Shown in pieces: positions 49,315 to 58,350 of a stretch of DNA of 64,000 nucleotides (the stretch's first letter is position 1; the number at the start of each line of letters is the position of its first letter). The notes below the pieces were generated by a model that saw nothing but the letters and a program-made list of their open reading frames with translations, was not told the origin of the DNA and searched no databases. Origin of the DNA: Numidum massiliense (GTDB lineage: Bacteria; Bacillota; Bacilli; Thermoactinomycetales; Novibacillaceae); NCBI RefSeq assembly GCF_001375555.1, contig NZ_CTDZ01000009.1:2039758-2103757 (forward strand). Direction: 5' to 3'. Position numbers and translations under genes: made by a program.

Positions 49315-50445
49315 ATGTTTTGGTTTATCGTCATTACGATCGGCCTCATCCTGCTGGCCTTTATCATTTTGCGAGTCGGATACATATGGCTGAACACTTG
49401 GGTTAGGAAGCCGGATGCCGACTACGTGCTTAAGTTTATTCAAGAAAACCCGGAGCGCTCCTCACTGTCAGTCGTCCGGAACGGCGAAGTGGTCGCCGCC
49501 TTACAGGACAACTTCTTACGCCCGCTCGCCAGTACGGTAAAAACGATCCTCGGCATCGAATACGCCAAGCAGGCGGCCAGTGGCGCCATCGATCCCGCGG
49601 AACGCGTCGCCTTAGACGATCTTACCGCGTTTTACGTCCCAAATACCGACGGCGGCGCACACGGCGCCTGGCTTAGAAGCATCGAGGAAGGCGGCTTAGT
49701 TACTCATGGACGTGTCGCATTAGCTGAAGTCGCTAAAGGAATGCTCGCGTACAGCTCGAACGCAAACACTGAATATTTAATGATGCGCTTAGGCCTCGAC
49801 CGCATAAACGCTAACTTAGAATCGCTACAATTATCGAGGCACGAACCGTTGTACCCGTTTGTGTCGAGCCTTTTCATCCCTTACGAACTGTGGCAGCGTT
49901 TAGGGACAGACTTGCCGAAAAAAGAAGCGCTCGATCGCGTCAAAAAGCAACTTCATCAAATGACGCCCAATGACTTCGCCGCCGAAGCGGAAGCGATCCA
50001 CGAAAAACTGAAAAACGATCGCGACGGGTCGTACAAAAAAACCGCTGCGCTCAGTGAGTGGTTCGACAACGAGTTTGATCGGCTTCACTCGGTAAAATTT
50101 ACGAAAGCGACAACGGCGGAATACGTGTCACTGATGCAAAAATTAAATAGCCGTACATATTTCCCGCCCGACGTTCAGTCCCACCTCGATACGATATTCG
50201 AGTGGCCGATGCAGCAAGAGAATAACGCCGAACAGTACCGTCACCTCGGCGGCAAGGGGGGCTCGACCGCGTACATGCTAACACAAGCACTCTATGCGGA
50301 AGACAACGCGGGGAATAAAACAGAGCTCGCCGTCTTCTTTTACGACATTTTAGGTTATGAGACCTCCAAACTGAAGCATAGTATCGATGCCTTTCTAAAA
50401 AAGGTGCTCATCGACGAGACGTTTCGCGGCCAATTGCGAGGATGA
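49315..50445 (+). CDS. Membrane-anchored serine hydrolase, class A beta-lactamase fold
   Basis: A 376-residue protein with one N-terminal membrane segment (residues 3-28). Catalytic motifs of the penicillin-recognising fold: Ser73-x2-Lys76 in LASTVKTIL, YSSNAN (about 146-151, in place of SDN), and KGGST near residue 310 (in place of KTG). It may be a peptidoglycan-active or unrelated hydrolase rather than a true beta-lactamase. GGAGGG lies about 12 bases before the ATG. Confidence 0.85.
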   Translation: MFWFIVITIGLILLAFIILRVGYIWLNTWVRKPDADYVLKFIQENPERSSLSVVRNGEVVAALQDNFLRPLASTVKTILGIEYAKQAASGAIDPAERVALDDLTAFYVPNTDGGAHGAWLRSIEEGGLVTHGRVALAEVAKGMLAYSSNANTEYLMMRLGLDRINANLESLQLSRHEPLYPFVSSLFIPYELWQRLGTDLPKKEALDRVKKQLHQMTPNDFAAEAEAIHEKLKNDRDGSYKKTAALSEWFDNEFDRLHSVKFTKATTAEYVSLMQKLNSRTYFPPDVQSHLDTIFEWPMQQENNAEQYRHLGGKGGSTAYMLTQALYAEDNAGNKTELAVFFYDILGYETSKLKHSIDAFLKKVLIDETFRGQLRG

Positions 50446-50546
50446 GATAGGCATAACCATCGACGCGTTGAGCGCAGAAGCGATTCGCGAGCGGGATCTC
50501 GTTTAAGTTGGCTAGCGGCCCTGACACATTGCTTTTTTGCTACGTT

Positions 50547-51248
50547 TTATTGGTCGACATCGACCGTGCCGTGCCGATTGTACGTCGCCAGCGAAATGCG
50601 GGCGACGTCTTTTTCCGTTAGGCCATACGCTTGCAATTGTACAAACAGCCAGTCGCGGTCTTTGTTCAAGTACCGCAAGTTAGGAGCGACAATATCCCCG
50701 TCGACGATGAGCGGAAGTGGAATGAACGTATGTTCAGGGACGACCGTCAACTGCTCGCCTGCTGTCGGTTGCACATCGCGCACCTGGAGCGGGCGGGCAT
50801 GCGCTTTCGGAATGACGCTGACCTTCCCGGACAACTCCATCGTCGCCATTTCGACGTCGTGCACGTCAACATACCCTTTTACCCGCAGCTCTTTCAACAA
50901 ATCTTCGACGGTTAAGCGGGCGCGGCGTAGCCCGTTCATGTCGATATCGCCGCCCTTCACGAGCACATTCGGCTTTCCTAACACCCACCGTTTCACTGGA
51001 TTCATTAAGCGCAAGCGAGAAAAAGCGATAAAAAAGAGCGCGACGGCGAGCGAATAGTACGAAGCAATGCCTAAGCGCTTCGTCACGATCGGTTCCGTTA
51101 CAGTCGTCCCGAGAATGAGCACGACGATTAAATCGAACGCGTCCATTTCCGCAACCGCTCGCCTCCCCATCCAGCGCAACAGCACGGCTCCGACGAAGAC
51201 GACAACGAACGGCGTCCATACGTAGCGAAAAAAAATATCCATCCACAC
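50547..51248 (-). CDS. DUF421 (YetF-type) membrane protein, copy 2
   Basis: A 233-residue protein with three N-terminal membrane segments. LLRWMGRRAVAEMDAFDLIVV, GTTVTEPI and LRVKGYVDVHDVEMATMELSGKVSVIP are the family marks. It lacks the C-terminal extension of copy 1. It is divergent from a DUF4363-like lipoprotein gene, an arrangement known for yetF-type genes. The start site is weakly marked. Confidence 0.92.
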   Translation of the reverse strand: MWMDIFFRYVWTPFVVVFVGAVLLRWMGRRAVAEMDAFDLIVVLILGTTVTEPIVTKRLGIASYYSLAVALFFIAFSRLRLMNPVKRWVLGKPNVLVKGGDIDMNGLRRARLTVEDLLKELRVKGYVDVHDVEMATMELSGKVSVIPKAHARPLQVRDVQPTAGEQLTVVPEHTFIPLPLIVDGDIVAPNLRYLNKDRDWLFVQLQAYGLTEKDVARISLATYNRHGTVDVDQ

Positions 51249-51524
51249 TCACCCATCCCTGTGCGCCACTTTTGCAGAGCGATCTTTAATAATGATCCTT
51301 AGTAAAAATAATTCCCCTAATGCGTGGAATTATTTTGCCACATGACAGAGGGGGGAGTACGCGCACGCATTCGACAAACGAGCACATGTGCGCGTGAATG
51401 TGCGAGTGAAGCGTAAAATCGCGCGAATGAGCATCTTTACATGCGGTTTGCGTCATACTAACAGGCGGATAATAACTGTTTGAACGGGTACGAGCTTGCA
51501 AGCCTTAAGAAAGAGGTGGCGACG

Positions 51525-51890
51525 ATGAAACGACCATTGCTTACTCGATTAACGATACTTCATATAACACTTCTCATGTCATTAACATTTTACTTAAGCG
51601 CTTGCGGCCCAGCCACTCCCACCGACATTTCCGCTAAACTCGCCCGCGCGGAACAGATCATCCGGGAAAAGTCGTGGCAAGAAGCGGCAGATGTCGTGAA
51701 AAACATCGACGACGATTGGACGTACGTGCGCGCCGCCTACAAACCGAGCGACGCGCACCGTTTCGAGGAACTGTGCCTCCAGCTCAGCCTCGCCGTCGAA
51801 GGGGGGAGCCCCACCTCGATGTCCCTCTGGCAAAAGCTTAGCACCACGTGGAAACAGATGAATCTGCCTCCTTCTGCGAAAGTGCCTTAG
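51525..51890 (+). CDS. DUF4363-like lipoprotein
   Basis: A 121-residue protein with signal peptide and lipobox LSAC (about Cys26). The mature part is helical (LARAEQIIREKSWQEAADVVKN, HRFEELCLQLSLAVEGGS), as in DUF4363. Divergent from DUF421 copy 2. AAAGAGGTGG precedes the ATG at 51525; the longer ORF from 51480 would place the signal peptide too far inside. Confidence 0.78.
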   Translation: MKRPLLTRLTILHITLLMSLTFYLSACGPATPTDISAKLARAEQIIREKSWQEAADVVKNIDDDWTYVRAAYKPSDAHRFEELCLQLSLAVEGGSPTSMSLWQKLSTTWKQMNLPPSAKVP

Positions 51891-51939
51891 TCCATATAAA
51901 TGTTCCGATCGACGCCATTACCTTAAAGTGAGGCAAAGC

Positions 51940-53337
51940 TCAAGCCGTCTTCGACTCCCCAGCAGGCACTTTCACTCTCGCCAAGAAAAACCACCCGATC
52001 ACGATAAAAACGAGTAGCGATGCGACAGCAAAACGGTTGCCGAGCGCCGCTGCATGACGCGGAAACATCGCCGTGACGGCACCCCACACGAGCGGTCCGA
52101 GAACGGCAGACATGCGCCCGGAAATGGCGTACAACCCGAAAAACTCCCCTTGCTTCTCTACCGGACTGAGCTCGACGAGTAACTTGCGACTGACGACTGA
52201 TGCTGAGCCCATCCCGATGCCCGCCAAAATCCCCGTGATCCAAAACATGCTCACCGTGAAACTAAAGGCACCGACGACGAGTGCGACCGTCCACAGTGCT
52301 AGCACGATGTACAGCGCCTTCTTCGAGCCGATCCAGTCCGACACGAGCCCGAGGACGAAGGAACCGACGATCGCGAAGGACGTCGAGCCGATCAAAAACA
52401 AGGTGAGTTCGCCAGCCGTAAAGCCGATGACCCGCGTCGCATAAATAGACATAAAGGCGACGACTGTATTGACAGCGTCCATATAAAAGAAATAAGCGAT
52501 AAGAAACAGAAACACACTGCGGTAATTCGTCTTCGCTTCTTTAATCGTTTGCATGACGCGCCGATAGGCAGCAGCGACTGTCCGCTTCTGCTGCGAGGCT
52601 GCTTCGACGACCGGCTTCACTTTATCTTTGCCGAAAATAAAAAGTGGCAGCGCAAATAGAAGGAACAGGAGCGCTGTCGGCACAAAGGCGTTGGCGTTGA
52701 CGTCCTCCCCCTGTCCTGCAGGCAAAAGCAGCAGCAAATCATTTAGCCACTGCGGCGTATTTCCCTTCACAAACGGCTGTACAACGATTAAGCCAGTGAC
52801 CGTCCCGCAGTAACTGACGGCAATCCCCCAACCGGAAATGCGTCCCAACTCTTCCTTTGCCCCTAGATCGGGCAACATCGAATTGTAAAAAACGATTGAT
52901 GCATTATAACAGACGTTACAGACGACAAAAATAATGAGACCGAACATCAAATAAAGCGACAAATTACTTCCTTGCGCAAATACGGTCGTCGCCAATAAGC
53001 CGAGTACGATCATTAAGGCGATACAGGCCAGTCCGAACAGGCGGACATACGGCACCTTCTTTTGCCGCCAATCAATGAGCACTCCGAGAAGCGGTGAAAG
53101 TAAGACGACAATAATCATGGAAACGGAGACGGCGAGACTGTAATATATGTCCGGCGCGCCGTTCGTTTCTGTCACCCACAACGAAAAATAACGAGAGATG
53201 ATGTTCATTGAAAAAATAGTAGCGCCGAAATCGTACAATGCCCACGTCATGACTGGTACGGAAAACAACAGGGCGATGTTGCGTTTAAAATTGCTGCCAG
53301 GCGATTTCTGTTGACCTGGCGGTGCGACTTGAGCCAT
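51940..53337 (-). CDS. MFS transporter, UMF1/Atg22-like
   Basis: A 465-residue, 12-segment membrane protein. The start of the fold (VMTWALYDFGATIFSMNIIS) and the loop motif SPLLGVLIDWRQKK fit the UMF1 group, related to the yeast vacuole effluxer Atg22. A long central loop (about residues 185-225) is also typical. Substrate unknown. Confidence 0.88.
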   Translation of the reverse strand: MAQVAPPGQQKSPGSNFKRNIALLFSVPVMTWALYDFGATIFSMNIISRYFSLWVTETNGAPDIYYSLAVSVSMIIVVLLSPLLGVLIDWRQKKVPYVRLFGLACIALMIVLGLLATTVFAQGSNLSLYLMFGLIIFVVCNVCYNASIVFYNSMLPDLGAKEELGRISGWGIAVSYCGTVTGLIVVQPFVKGNTPQWLNDLLLLLPAGQGEDVNANAFVPTALLFLLFALPLFIFGKDKVKPVVEAASQQKRTVAAAYRRVMQTIKEAKTNYRSVFLFLIAYFFYMDAVNTVVAFMSIYATRVIGFTAGELTLFLIGSTSFAIVGSFVLGLVSDWIGSKKALYIVLALWTVALVVGAFSFTVSMFWITGILAGIGMGSASVVSRKLLVELSPVEKQGEFFGLYAISGRMSAVLGPLVWGAVTAMFPRHAAALGNRFAVASLLVFIVIGWFFLARVKVPAGESKTA

Positions 53338-53512
53338 AGCCTTTCCCCTTTCTATCCTCTGTGTATTATGTATTCACAATGATAAGGGGAAAATCCTGCT
53401 TTTTTACCCAACCTTTACAAAAGAATAATATACATGCCCCCTAACCTTCCGCGTATTGTTCCCCCTGTCAAAAGAGACACGAAAACCTTTGAATGTAGAC
53501 CTGTCCTAAAAA

Positions 53513-53540
53513 AATAAAAAAGACCCCTGAGCGGAGTCTT
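53513..53540 (-). terminator. Intrinsic terminator of ylaN
   Basis: Minus-strand AAGACTCC/GGGGTCTT stem around GCTCA, then six T. Confidence 0.82.
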
Positions 53541-53584
53541 TAACTGCTTAGTATGGTGCATGGTATAGGGGATGGATTGACAAA

Positions 53585-53878
53585 TCAGTCTTCTTTCGAC
53601 TTCGGAGTCGAAAGAGTGTACAAATAAGCAAGTTTTTGCTCTAAATTGTCGAGAATTTCGCGTCCAACTTCCCGCGTGATTAAGCCCGCGCGTACGGCAA
53701 AATCAATTTCCCGCGAGAGGCCAAACATTTGCGTATCCAACACATCTTCGTACAGTGGGCAAGACGGCAAGGTCAAATTGTCCAATTGTACTGAAATCAA
53801 GTGGTGAATTTTGTTGGCATCTTCCTGGAGAAGCTTTAACGCTAAATGATGTAAATCTGTTTGAGCTGCGGTTGTCAA
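53585..53878 (-). CDS. ylaN: YlaN family protein (DUF1507)
   Basis: A 97-residue helical protein matching B. subtilis Yla[44 protein letters not shown] and FAVRAGLI. YlaN is linked to iron homeostasis and Fur in B. subtilis. The TTG at 53878 is chosen because GGAGGG lies eight bases upstream and the length fits; the longer ORF from 53929 spans the ribosome binding site. Confidence 0.93.
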   Translation of the reverse strand: MTTAAQTDLHHLALKLLQEDANKIHHLISVQLDNLTLPSCPLYEDVLDTQMFGLSREIDFAVRAGLITREVGREILDNLEQKLAYLYTLSTPKSKED

Positions 53879-54051
53879 AGGTATATCCCTCCATCCCAAC
53901 AAATAACGAAATATATCACACCGTGACACCCGTTTTCCACAGTTAGATTTACTCCCAGTTTATCATGAACGTCGACGCTTTGCAAAACGACCTCAGCACA
54001 CACGTGTAAGTCTGAGGTCAGCCTTTGCCTAAGCGCAGCCTCTGTCTAAGC

Positions 54052-55617
54052 TTAGTCTTCCAATTCGCGCAGTAGCTTTTCAAATGTTTTGTTCCGCGAG
54101 TCTTTCCGGTCCCCCCGGCGCAACTCTTCGATGAGTGCAGTGGCACGTTCCCCGTGACCGAAGATGTTAGCGATCGCTTCCTCGGTCATTACTGGATCTA
54201 ATTGTAACGCTTTTTTCCACATGGATTCCACTTTGTCATAGTCGCCTGCAGTCCAGTAAATAATTCCCAATTGAAAGTAAGCCGCGGCGTTCTCTGGATC
54301 GATGCGTACGACTTCCTCGTACATCGCTTGCGCCTGTTCAAACCTTTGCTCCCGTAAGAACTGCTCCGCTTTCCAAGAGAGGTGCGTCGGATCTTGCTGC
54401 ACTTCCTCGTTGCCGTAAACGAACACGCCATACATACCGACGACGAGTACGAGCGCCGCGAGTAGTCGCCACACAGGCCGATGTTGTTTGCGCGGCAAGC
54501 TGATCGCGAGCGCTGCCAAATAACCACCGAGCAAGCCACCGATATGTCCATAATTATCAATCGACGGCGTTACAAATCCGATGACTAAGTTTAAAATAAG
54601 AAAAAAGATAATGTCGCGTCCTAATGTGCGGAAAAACAACTTCGGGTAAAGCTGCCCGAAAACGAGCATCGCCCCGAAACAGCCAAATATAGCGCCCGAC
54701 GCACCAGCCGAGATATTGCTCGTAAACGCAAAGCTAGCGAGCGAGCCGCTAATGCCGGCTAACAAGTAAATGGCCAGAAAGCGCCAGCTACCGTAAATAC
54801 GTTCCACTGCACTGCCGATGAAGTAGAGCGCCATACTGTTAAATAAAAAGTGTAAATGTCCTAAATGCAAGAAAATCGGCGTCACGAGTCGCCACCATTC
54901 ACCTTCGGCAATGAGAGAGTTAAACTTAACGCCAAAATTGATCAACGTCTCTCTATTGTCGACTCCGCCGTTTAATAACACTAAACCGTAAACGATCGCA
55001 TTGACAATTAACAGCAACCACGTGAATAACGGTTTACCGTGACGGAATACGGAGAGCATTTTTTGTTCGCGCTCTCGCTCAGTATTGTGAATTTGCAACC
55101 GAATCTCTCGCAAGTCGGTCACTTCACGGGCCGCCGCCATACTACCCTGCAAAGCGGGTAGCGCTACACCCCAGCGTTCGAGTGAACTTACTCCTCCTAC
55201 GCACGTTCCCTGCTCCAAATTGAAAAAGAGCGTTTGGAGTGTAAACGGCGCACGTTCAGGTGCTGCACTCGCCGCACGCGCGCGTTCCACCATCTCGTCA
55301 GAAGGACTCTCCGGTAGCACGTAAATATTTACTGCTTCAAGTGCAGTCCGAGCACGCCGCGCCAGTTGCTGAAAACGGTGTTTGCTCTCCATCACATCGC
55401 GTTCCACGACTTGGGCCCAGTAACTTTCGAGCGGAACTAAGCGCAAATAAAGAACTTTCTTGTGTCGTTCAGAGACGAGGTGAAGCGCCTTCGCGTAAGG
55501 CTCGTCACCTTGTCCACTCGTATCATCTTTTTCGATATAAAAAAGCGAACATTGGTTGTCGTGCACGAGCTTCTTCGCCATTAACCAGATCGCCGATTGT
55601 AAATGGGACGATTGCAT
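54052..55617 (-). CDS. gluP: Rhomboid intramembrane protease with TPR tail
   Basis: A 521-residue membrane protease of the GluP/YqgP group. Residues 1-190 are a cytosolic domain, followed by the rhomboid core with catalytic Ser307 in GASGAIFG and His358 in NYGHIGGLLGG; HLGHLHFLFNSMAL is also conserved. Two TPR-like units lie in the C-terminal 120 residues (AEQFLREQRFEQAQAMYEEV). In B. subtilis it cleaves membrane proteins such as MgtE; mgtE is also in this window, 5 kb away. Confidence 0.93.
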   Translation of the reverse strand: MQSSHLQSAIWLMAKKLVHDNQCSLFYIEKDDTSGQGDEPYAKALHLVSERHKKVLYLRLVPLESYWAQVVERDVMESKHRFQQLARRARTALEAVNIYVLPESPSDEMVERARAASAAPERAPFTLQTLFFNLEQGTCVGGVSSLERWGVALPALQGSMAAAREVTDLREIRLQIHNTEREREQKMLSVFRHGKPLFTWLLLIVNAIVYGLVLLNGGVDNRETLINFGVKFNSLIAEGEWWRLVTPIFLHLGHLHFLFNSMALYFIGSAVERIYGSWRFLAIYLLAGISGSLASFAFTSNISAGASGAIFGCFGAMLVFGQLYPKLFFRTLGRDIIFFLILNLVIGFVTPSIDNYGHIGGLLGGYLAALAISLPRKQHRPVWRLLAALVLVVGMYGVFVYGNEEVQQDPTHLSWKAEQFLREQRFEQAQAMYEEVVRIDPENAAAYFQLGIIYWTAGDYDKVESMWKKALQLDPVMTEEAIANIFGHGERATALIEELRRGDRKDSRNKTFEKLLRELED

Positions 55618-55944
55618 ACAGTTATCTCCTCATAAAACTCATAAAATCACTCATTCTCTTATCATATCAGATATGGCACACTGACAACAGTCCTCGCCTA
55701 CCGAGCGGATGTATGCTTTCATTTCCTTATTACGACAGGTTACTATGAGAAAGTCTATGAGAAAGTACATGAGAAAGTCCTCGTTACTATGAGAACGTCC
55801 ACGAATAATATTGAATAACCTCAAATAAAAACGAGGCGTTCCAAAGGTTGGAACGCCATTCATTCGTACGTTTATTATTCATACGCCTTAAATAGCTATC
55901 GGATCAATAACGAGGGTTAGTCACGCGGAATACCCGCTGTCACC

Positions 55945-56199
55945 TCATACCATCGCCCTCACTGTCGCTAAAGATTCGATACAATCGTCACACACCATCT
56001 TCCCCTTGTACGGTTCGACTCGGTCGGCACTGCCGCAAAAAATGCAGGATGGACTATATTTCTTGAGCACAATCTTGTCGCCGTCGACGAATATTTCTAA
56101 TGGGTCTTTAACGTTAATTAGCATTGTCCGCCGTAACTCGATCGGTAGCACGATTCTCCCAAGCTCGTCGACCTTCCTCACAATTCCCGTTGCTTTCAC
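55945..56199 (-). CDS. AbrB-family transcriptional regulator with CxxC pair
   Basis: An 84-residue regulator. Residues 1-50 form the swapped-hairpin DNA-binding domain (KATGIVRKVDELGRIVLPIE, LRRTMLINVKDPLEIFVD). The C-terminal part has CIFCGSADRV ... CDDC, a likely zinc ribbon in place of the usual AbrB tail. The GTG at 56199 follows AAGGAGG. AbrB-type proteins control the transition to stationary phase; the target genes are unknown here. Confidence 0.92.
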   Translation of the reverse strand: MKATGIVRKVDELGRIVLPIELRRTMLINVKDPLEIFVDGDKIVLKKYSPSCIFCGSADRVEPYKGKMVCDDCIESLATVRAMV

Positions 56200-56457
56200 A
56201 TTTCCTTCCTCCTTATGCTCTTTTTTCTTTTCTCTTCTTCCTATACCACAAAATGGTGTGAAAAAAACCACATTTATGCAAAAGAGAAGATTTTTTTTCG
56301 TGCGCGCATCGCGCAAACCTTGGGAGATGCACTTGTAATATTTGGTGGAATCGGTAATTGCTTTTTATTTTTAGAAACAGCAGGAATTTCCCCCCCGACC
56401 GCGAATAGTTATCAAAGGCATTTAATTTCATTAACATCTTTAGTGCGAGGTGATAGT

Positions 56458-57864
56458 ATGACGATGAAGGACTGGGAAAAAATAATCGATTCGATTAACG
56501 GAGTCGTTTGGGGTCCGGCTATGCTGGTCTTACTCGTTGGCACAGGTATTTTTCTAACGTTTCGACTAGGATTTTTGCAAATTTCTCAACTGCCTTATGC
56601 GTTAAAACTCGCTTTTAGCCGCAAGCAAGATAAACAATCTACAGGAGATATTTCTCACTTTCAGGCGTTAATGACGGCGCTTGCGGCGACGATTGGAACC
56701 GGTAACATCGCTGGTGTGGCCACTGCTGTCGTCGTCGGTGGACCTGGGGCAATTTTTTGGATGTGGATCACAGCCGTTTTCGGCATGGCGACGAAGTACG
56801 GTGAGGCGATTCTCGCCGTAAAATACCGTGTGACGAACCAACGAGGGGAAATGTCCGGCGGTCCGATGTATTACATCGAACGCGGTCTAAAGGAAAAGTG
56901 GGGCTTTAGTTGGAAGTGGCTGGCAATTTTGTTCGCATTGTTTGGCTCACTCGCTGCCTTCGGCATCGGCAGCCTCGTGCAATCGAACTCTGTCGCTGAA
57001 GCTCTTCACGACTACTACGGAGTCAATCGCTGGGTCACTGGTGTGACTCTCGCCGTGCTTACTGGTTTAGTCATCCTCGGCGGCATTAAAAGTATCGGCC
57101 GCGTCACGAGTTATATCGTCCCGTTTATGGCGGTCTTTTACATTATCGGCGGAATGATTATTATTTTTACTAATATCACGCATGTCCCTGACGCCTTTGC
57201 CTTAATCTTTAAGGAAGCGTTTACCGGGGCATCTGTCTCTGGCGGATTAATCGGCACCGTCATCCAACAAGGGGTGGCGCGAGGGCTCTTCTCCAACGAA
57301 GCCGGCCTCGGGTCCGCGCCGATCGCCGCTGCCGCTGCGAAAACGGATCACCCTGGGCGGCAAGCGCTCGTCTCGATGACCGGTACGTTTCTCGACACGA
57401 TTGTCGTCTGTACGTTTACCGGTTTGTCCCTCGTCATGGCTGGTAACTGGATCGGGGCAGATAAAGGAAAAGGGGCTGCGCTCACGGTTGAAGCGTTTAG
57501 CAGTTTTTTGCCCTACGTCGGTGGATTCATCGTGACGGTCGGTTTAATTTTCTTCGCCTATTCCACCGTCCTCGGATGGTCCTATTACGGCGAGAAGTGT
57601 TTTTCTTACCTGTTCGGGGACAGCTCCATTACCTTCTATCGGACAGTCTTCGTTTTCACGACATTTGTCGGCGCCGTACTGTCGCTGAAAGTTGTGTGGG
57701 GCTTTGCCGATCTGTTTAACGGACTGATGGCTATTCCTAACTTGATCGGCTTGCTACTCCTGTCGTCGGTGATCGCTTCGGAGTCGCGCGACTTCGCCGC
57801 ACTCCGCCGCAAGGAAAAGCTGGCTGGGCGGGCGACGACAACAGAGACGACAGTCGACCAGTAA
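56458..57864 (+). CDS. Sodium:alanine symporter (AGCS family)
   Basis: A 468-residue transporter with about eleven segments. Family signatures: FQALMTALAATIGTGNIAGV, GPGAIFWMWITAVFGMATKY and GLFSNEAGLGSAPIAAAAAK. It imports alanine or glycine (or D-alanine) with Na+. The ATG at 56458 follows GAGGTG; the 549-codon ORF from 56215 would add an implausible leader. Divergent from the AbrB-type gene. Confidence 0.95.
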   Translation: MTMKDWEKIIDSINGVVWGPAMLVLLVGTGIFLTFRLGFLQISQLPYALKLAFSRKQDKQSTGDISHFQALMTALAATIGTGNIAGVATAVVVGGPGAIFWMWITAVFGMATKYGEAILAVKYRVTNQRGEMSGGPMYYIERGLKEKWGFSWKWLAILFALFGSLAAFGIGSLVQSNSVAEALHDYYGVNRWVTGVTLAVLTGLVILGGIKSIGRVTSYIVPFMAVFYIIGGMIIIFTNITHVPDAFALIFKEAFTGASVSGGLIGTVIQQGVARGLFSNEAGLGSAPIAAAAAKTDHPGRQALVSMTGTFLDTIVVCTFTGLSLVMAGNWIGADKGKGAALTVEAFSSFLPYVGGFIVTVGLIFFAYSTVLGWSYYGEKCFSYLFGDSSITFYRTVFVFTTFVGAVLSLKVVWGFADLFNGLMAIPNLIGLLLLSSVIASESRDFAALRRKEKLAGRATTTETTVDQ

Positions 57865-57931
57865 CGCAAAAAGGAAAATTGCAGAGAAAGCCGTAAGAAA
57901 GGTTATAAGGAAAGCTCCAAGTAACGCTGTA

Positions 57932-57978
57932 AAAAAATAAGGCATTAGGCTGCTAAGTGCGCCTAATGCCTTTACTTT
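57932..57978. terminator. Bidirectional terminator
   Basis: Twelve-bp perfect stem AAGGCATTAGGC/GCCTAATGCCTT with T-runs on both strands, between the symporter and the cold shock gene. Confidence 0.9.
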
Positions 57979-57987
57979 TTTGGTCAA

Positions 57988-58185
57988 TTACAGACGAGTA
58001 ACGTTAGCTGCTTGCGGCCCGCGGCTGCCTTCGACAACTTCAAACGTCACTTCTTCGTTTTCTTCCAACGTTTTGAAGCCTTCACCTTGGATCGCCGAAT
58101 AGTGAACGAATACGTCACCGCCGTCTTCTTTTTGGATAAAGCCGTAACCTTTCTCCGCGTTAAACCATTTCACTGTACCCTTCAT
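57988..58185 (-). CDS. Cold shock protein
   Basis: A 65-residue CspA-family RNA chaperone: [20 protein letters not shown] with RNP1 (KGYGFI) and DVFVHYSAI as RNP2. The start at 58185 follows GAGGAGG. A leader of about 130 bases lies between promoter and start, as is common for csp genes whose mRNA leader senses cold. Confidence 0.97.
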   Translation of the reverse strand: MKGTVKWFNAEKGYGFIQKEDGGDVFVHYSAIQGEGFKTLEENEEVTFEVVEGSRGPQAANVTRL

Positions 58186-58321
58186 GTCTTGGGCCTCCTC
58201 TGGCAGCGAGTTGAAAAAGCGGAACACGAACATGCCTTAGTGACACAGGCCACAAGATCATGAATTCGCTATTCACGTACTTTTTTCACGCATAGTGCCA
58301 AAAAAATTTTCGAACAATTTC

Positions 58322-58350
58322 ACTATACCAGATGTCCGGCAAAAAATCAA
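58322..58350 (-). promoter_or_regulatory. Sigma-A promoter of the cold shock gene
   Basis: TTGATT and TATAGT with 17-base spacing on the minus strand, overlapping the ptsI stop region. Confidence 0.7.

Noticed and set aside
56215-56457. Long N-terminal extension of the alanine symporter ORF
   Set aside because: It overlaps the divergent abrB-type start region, has no start signal and does not match the family.
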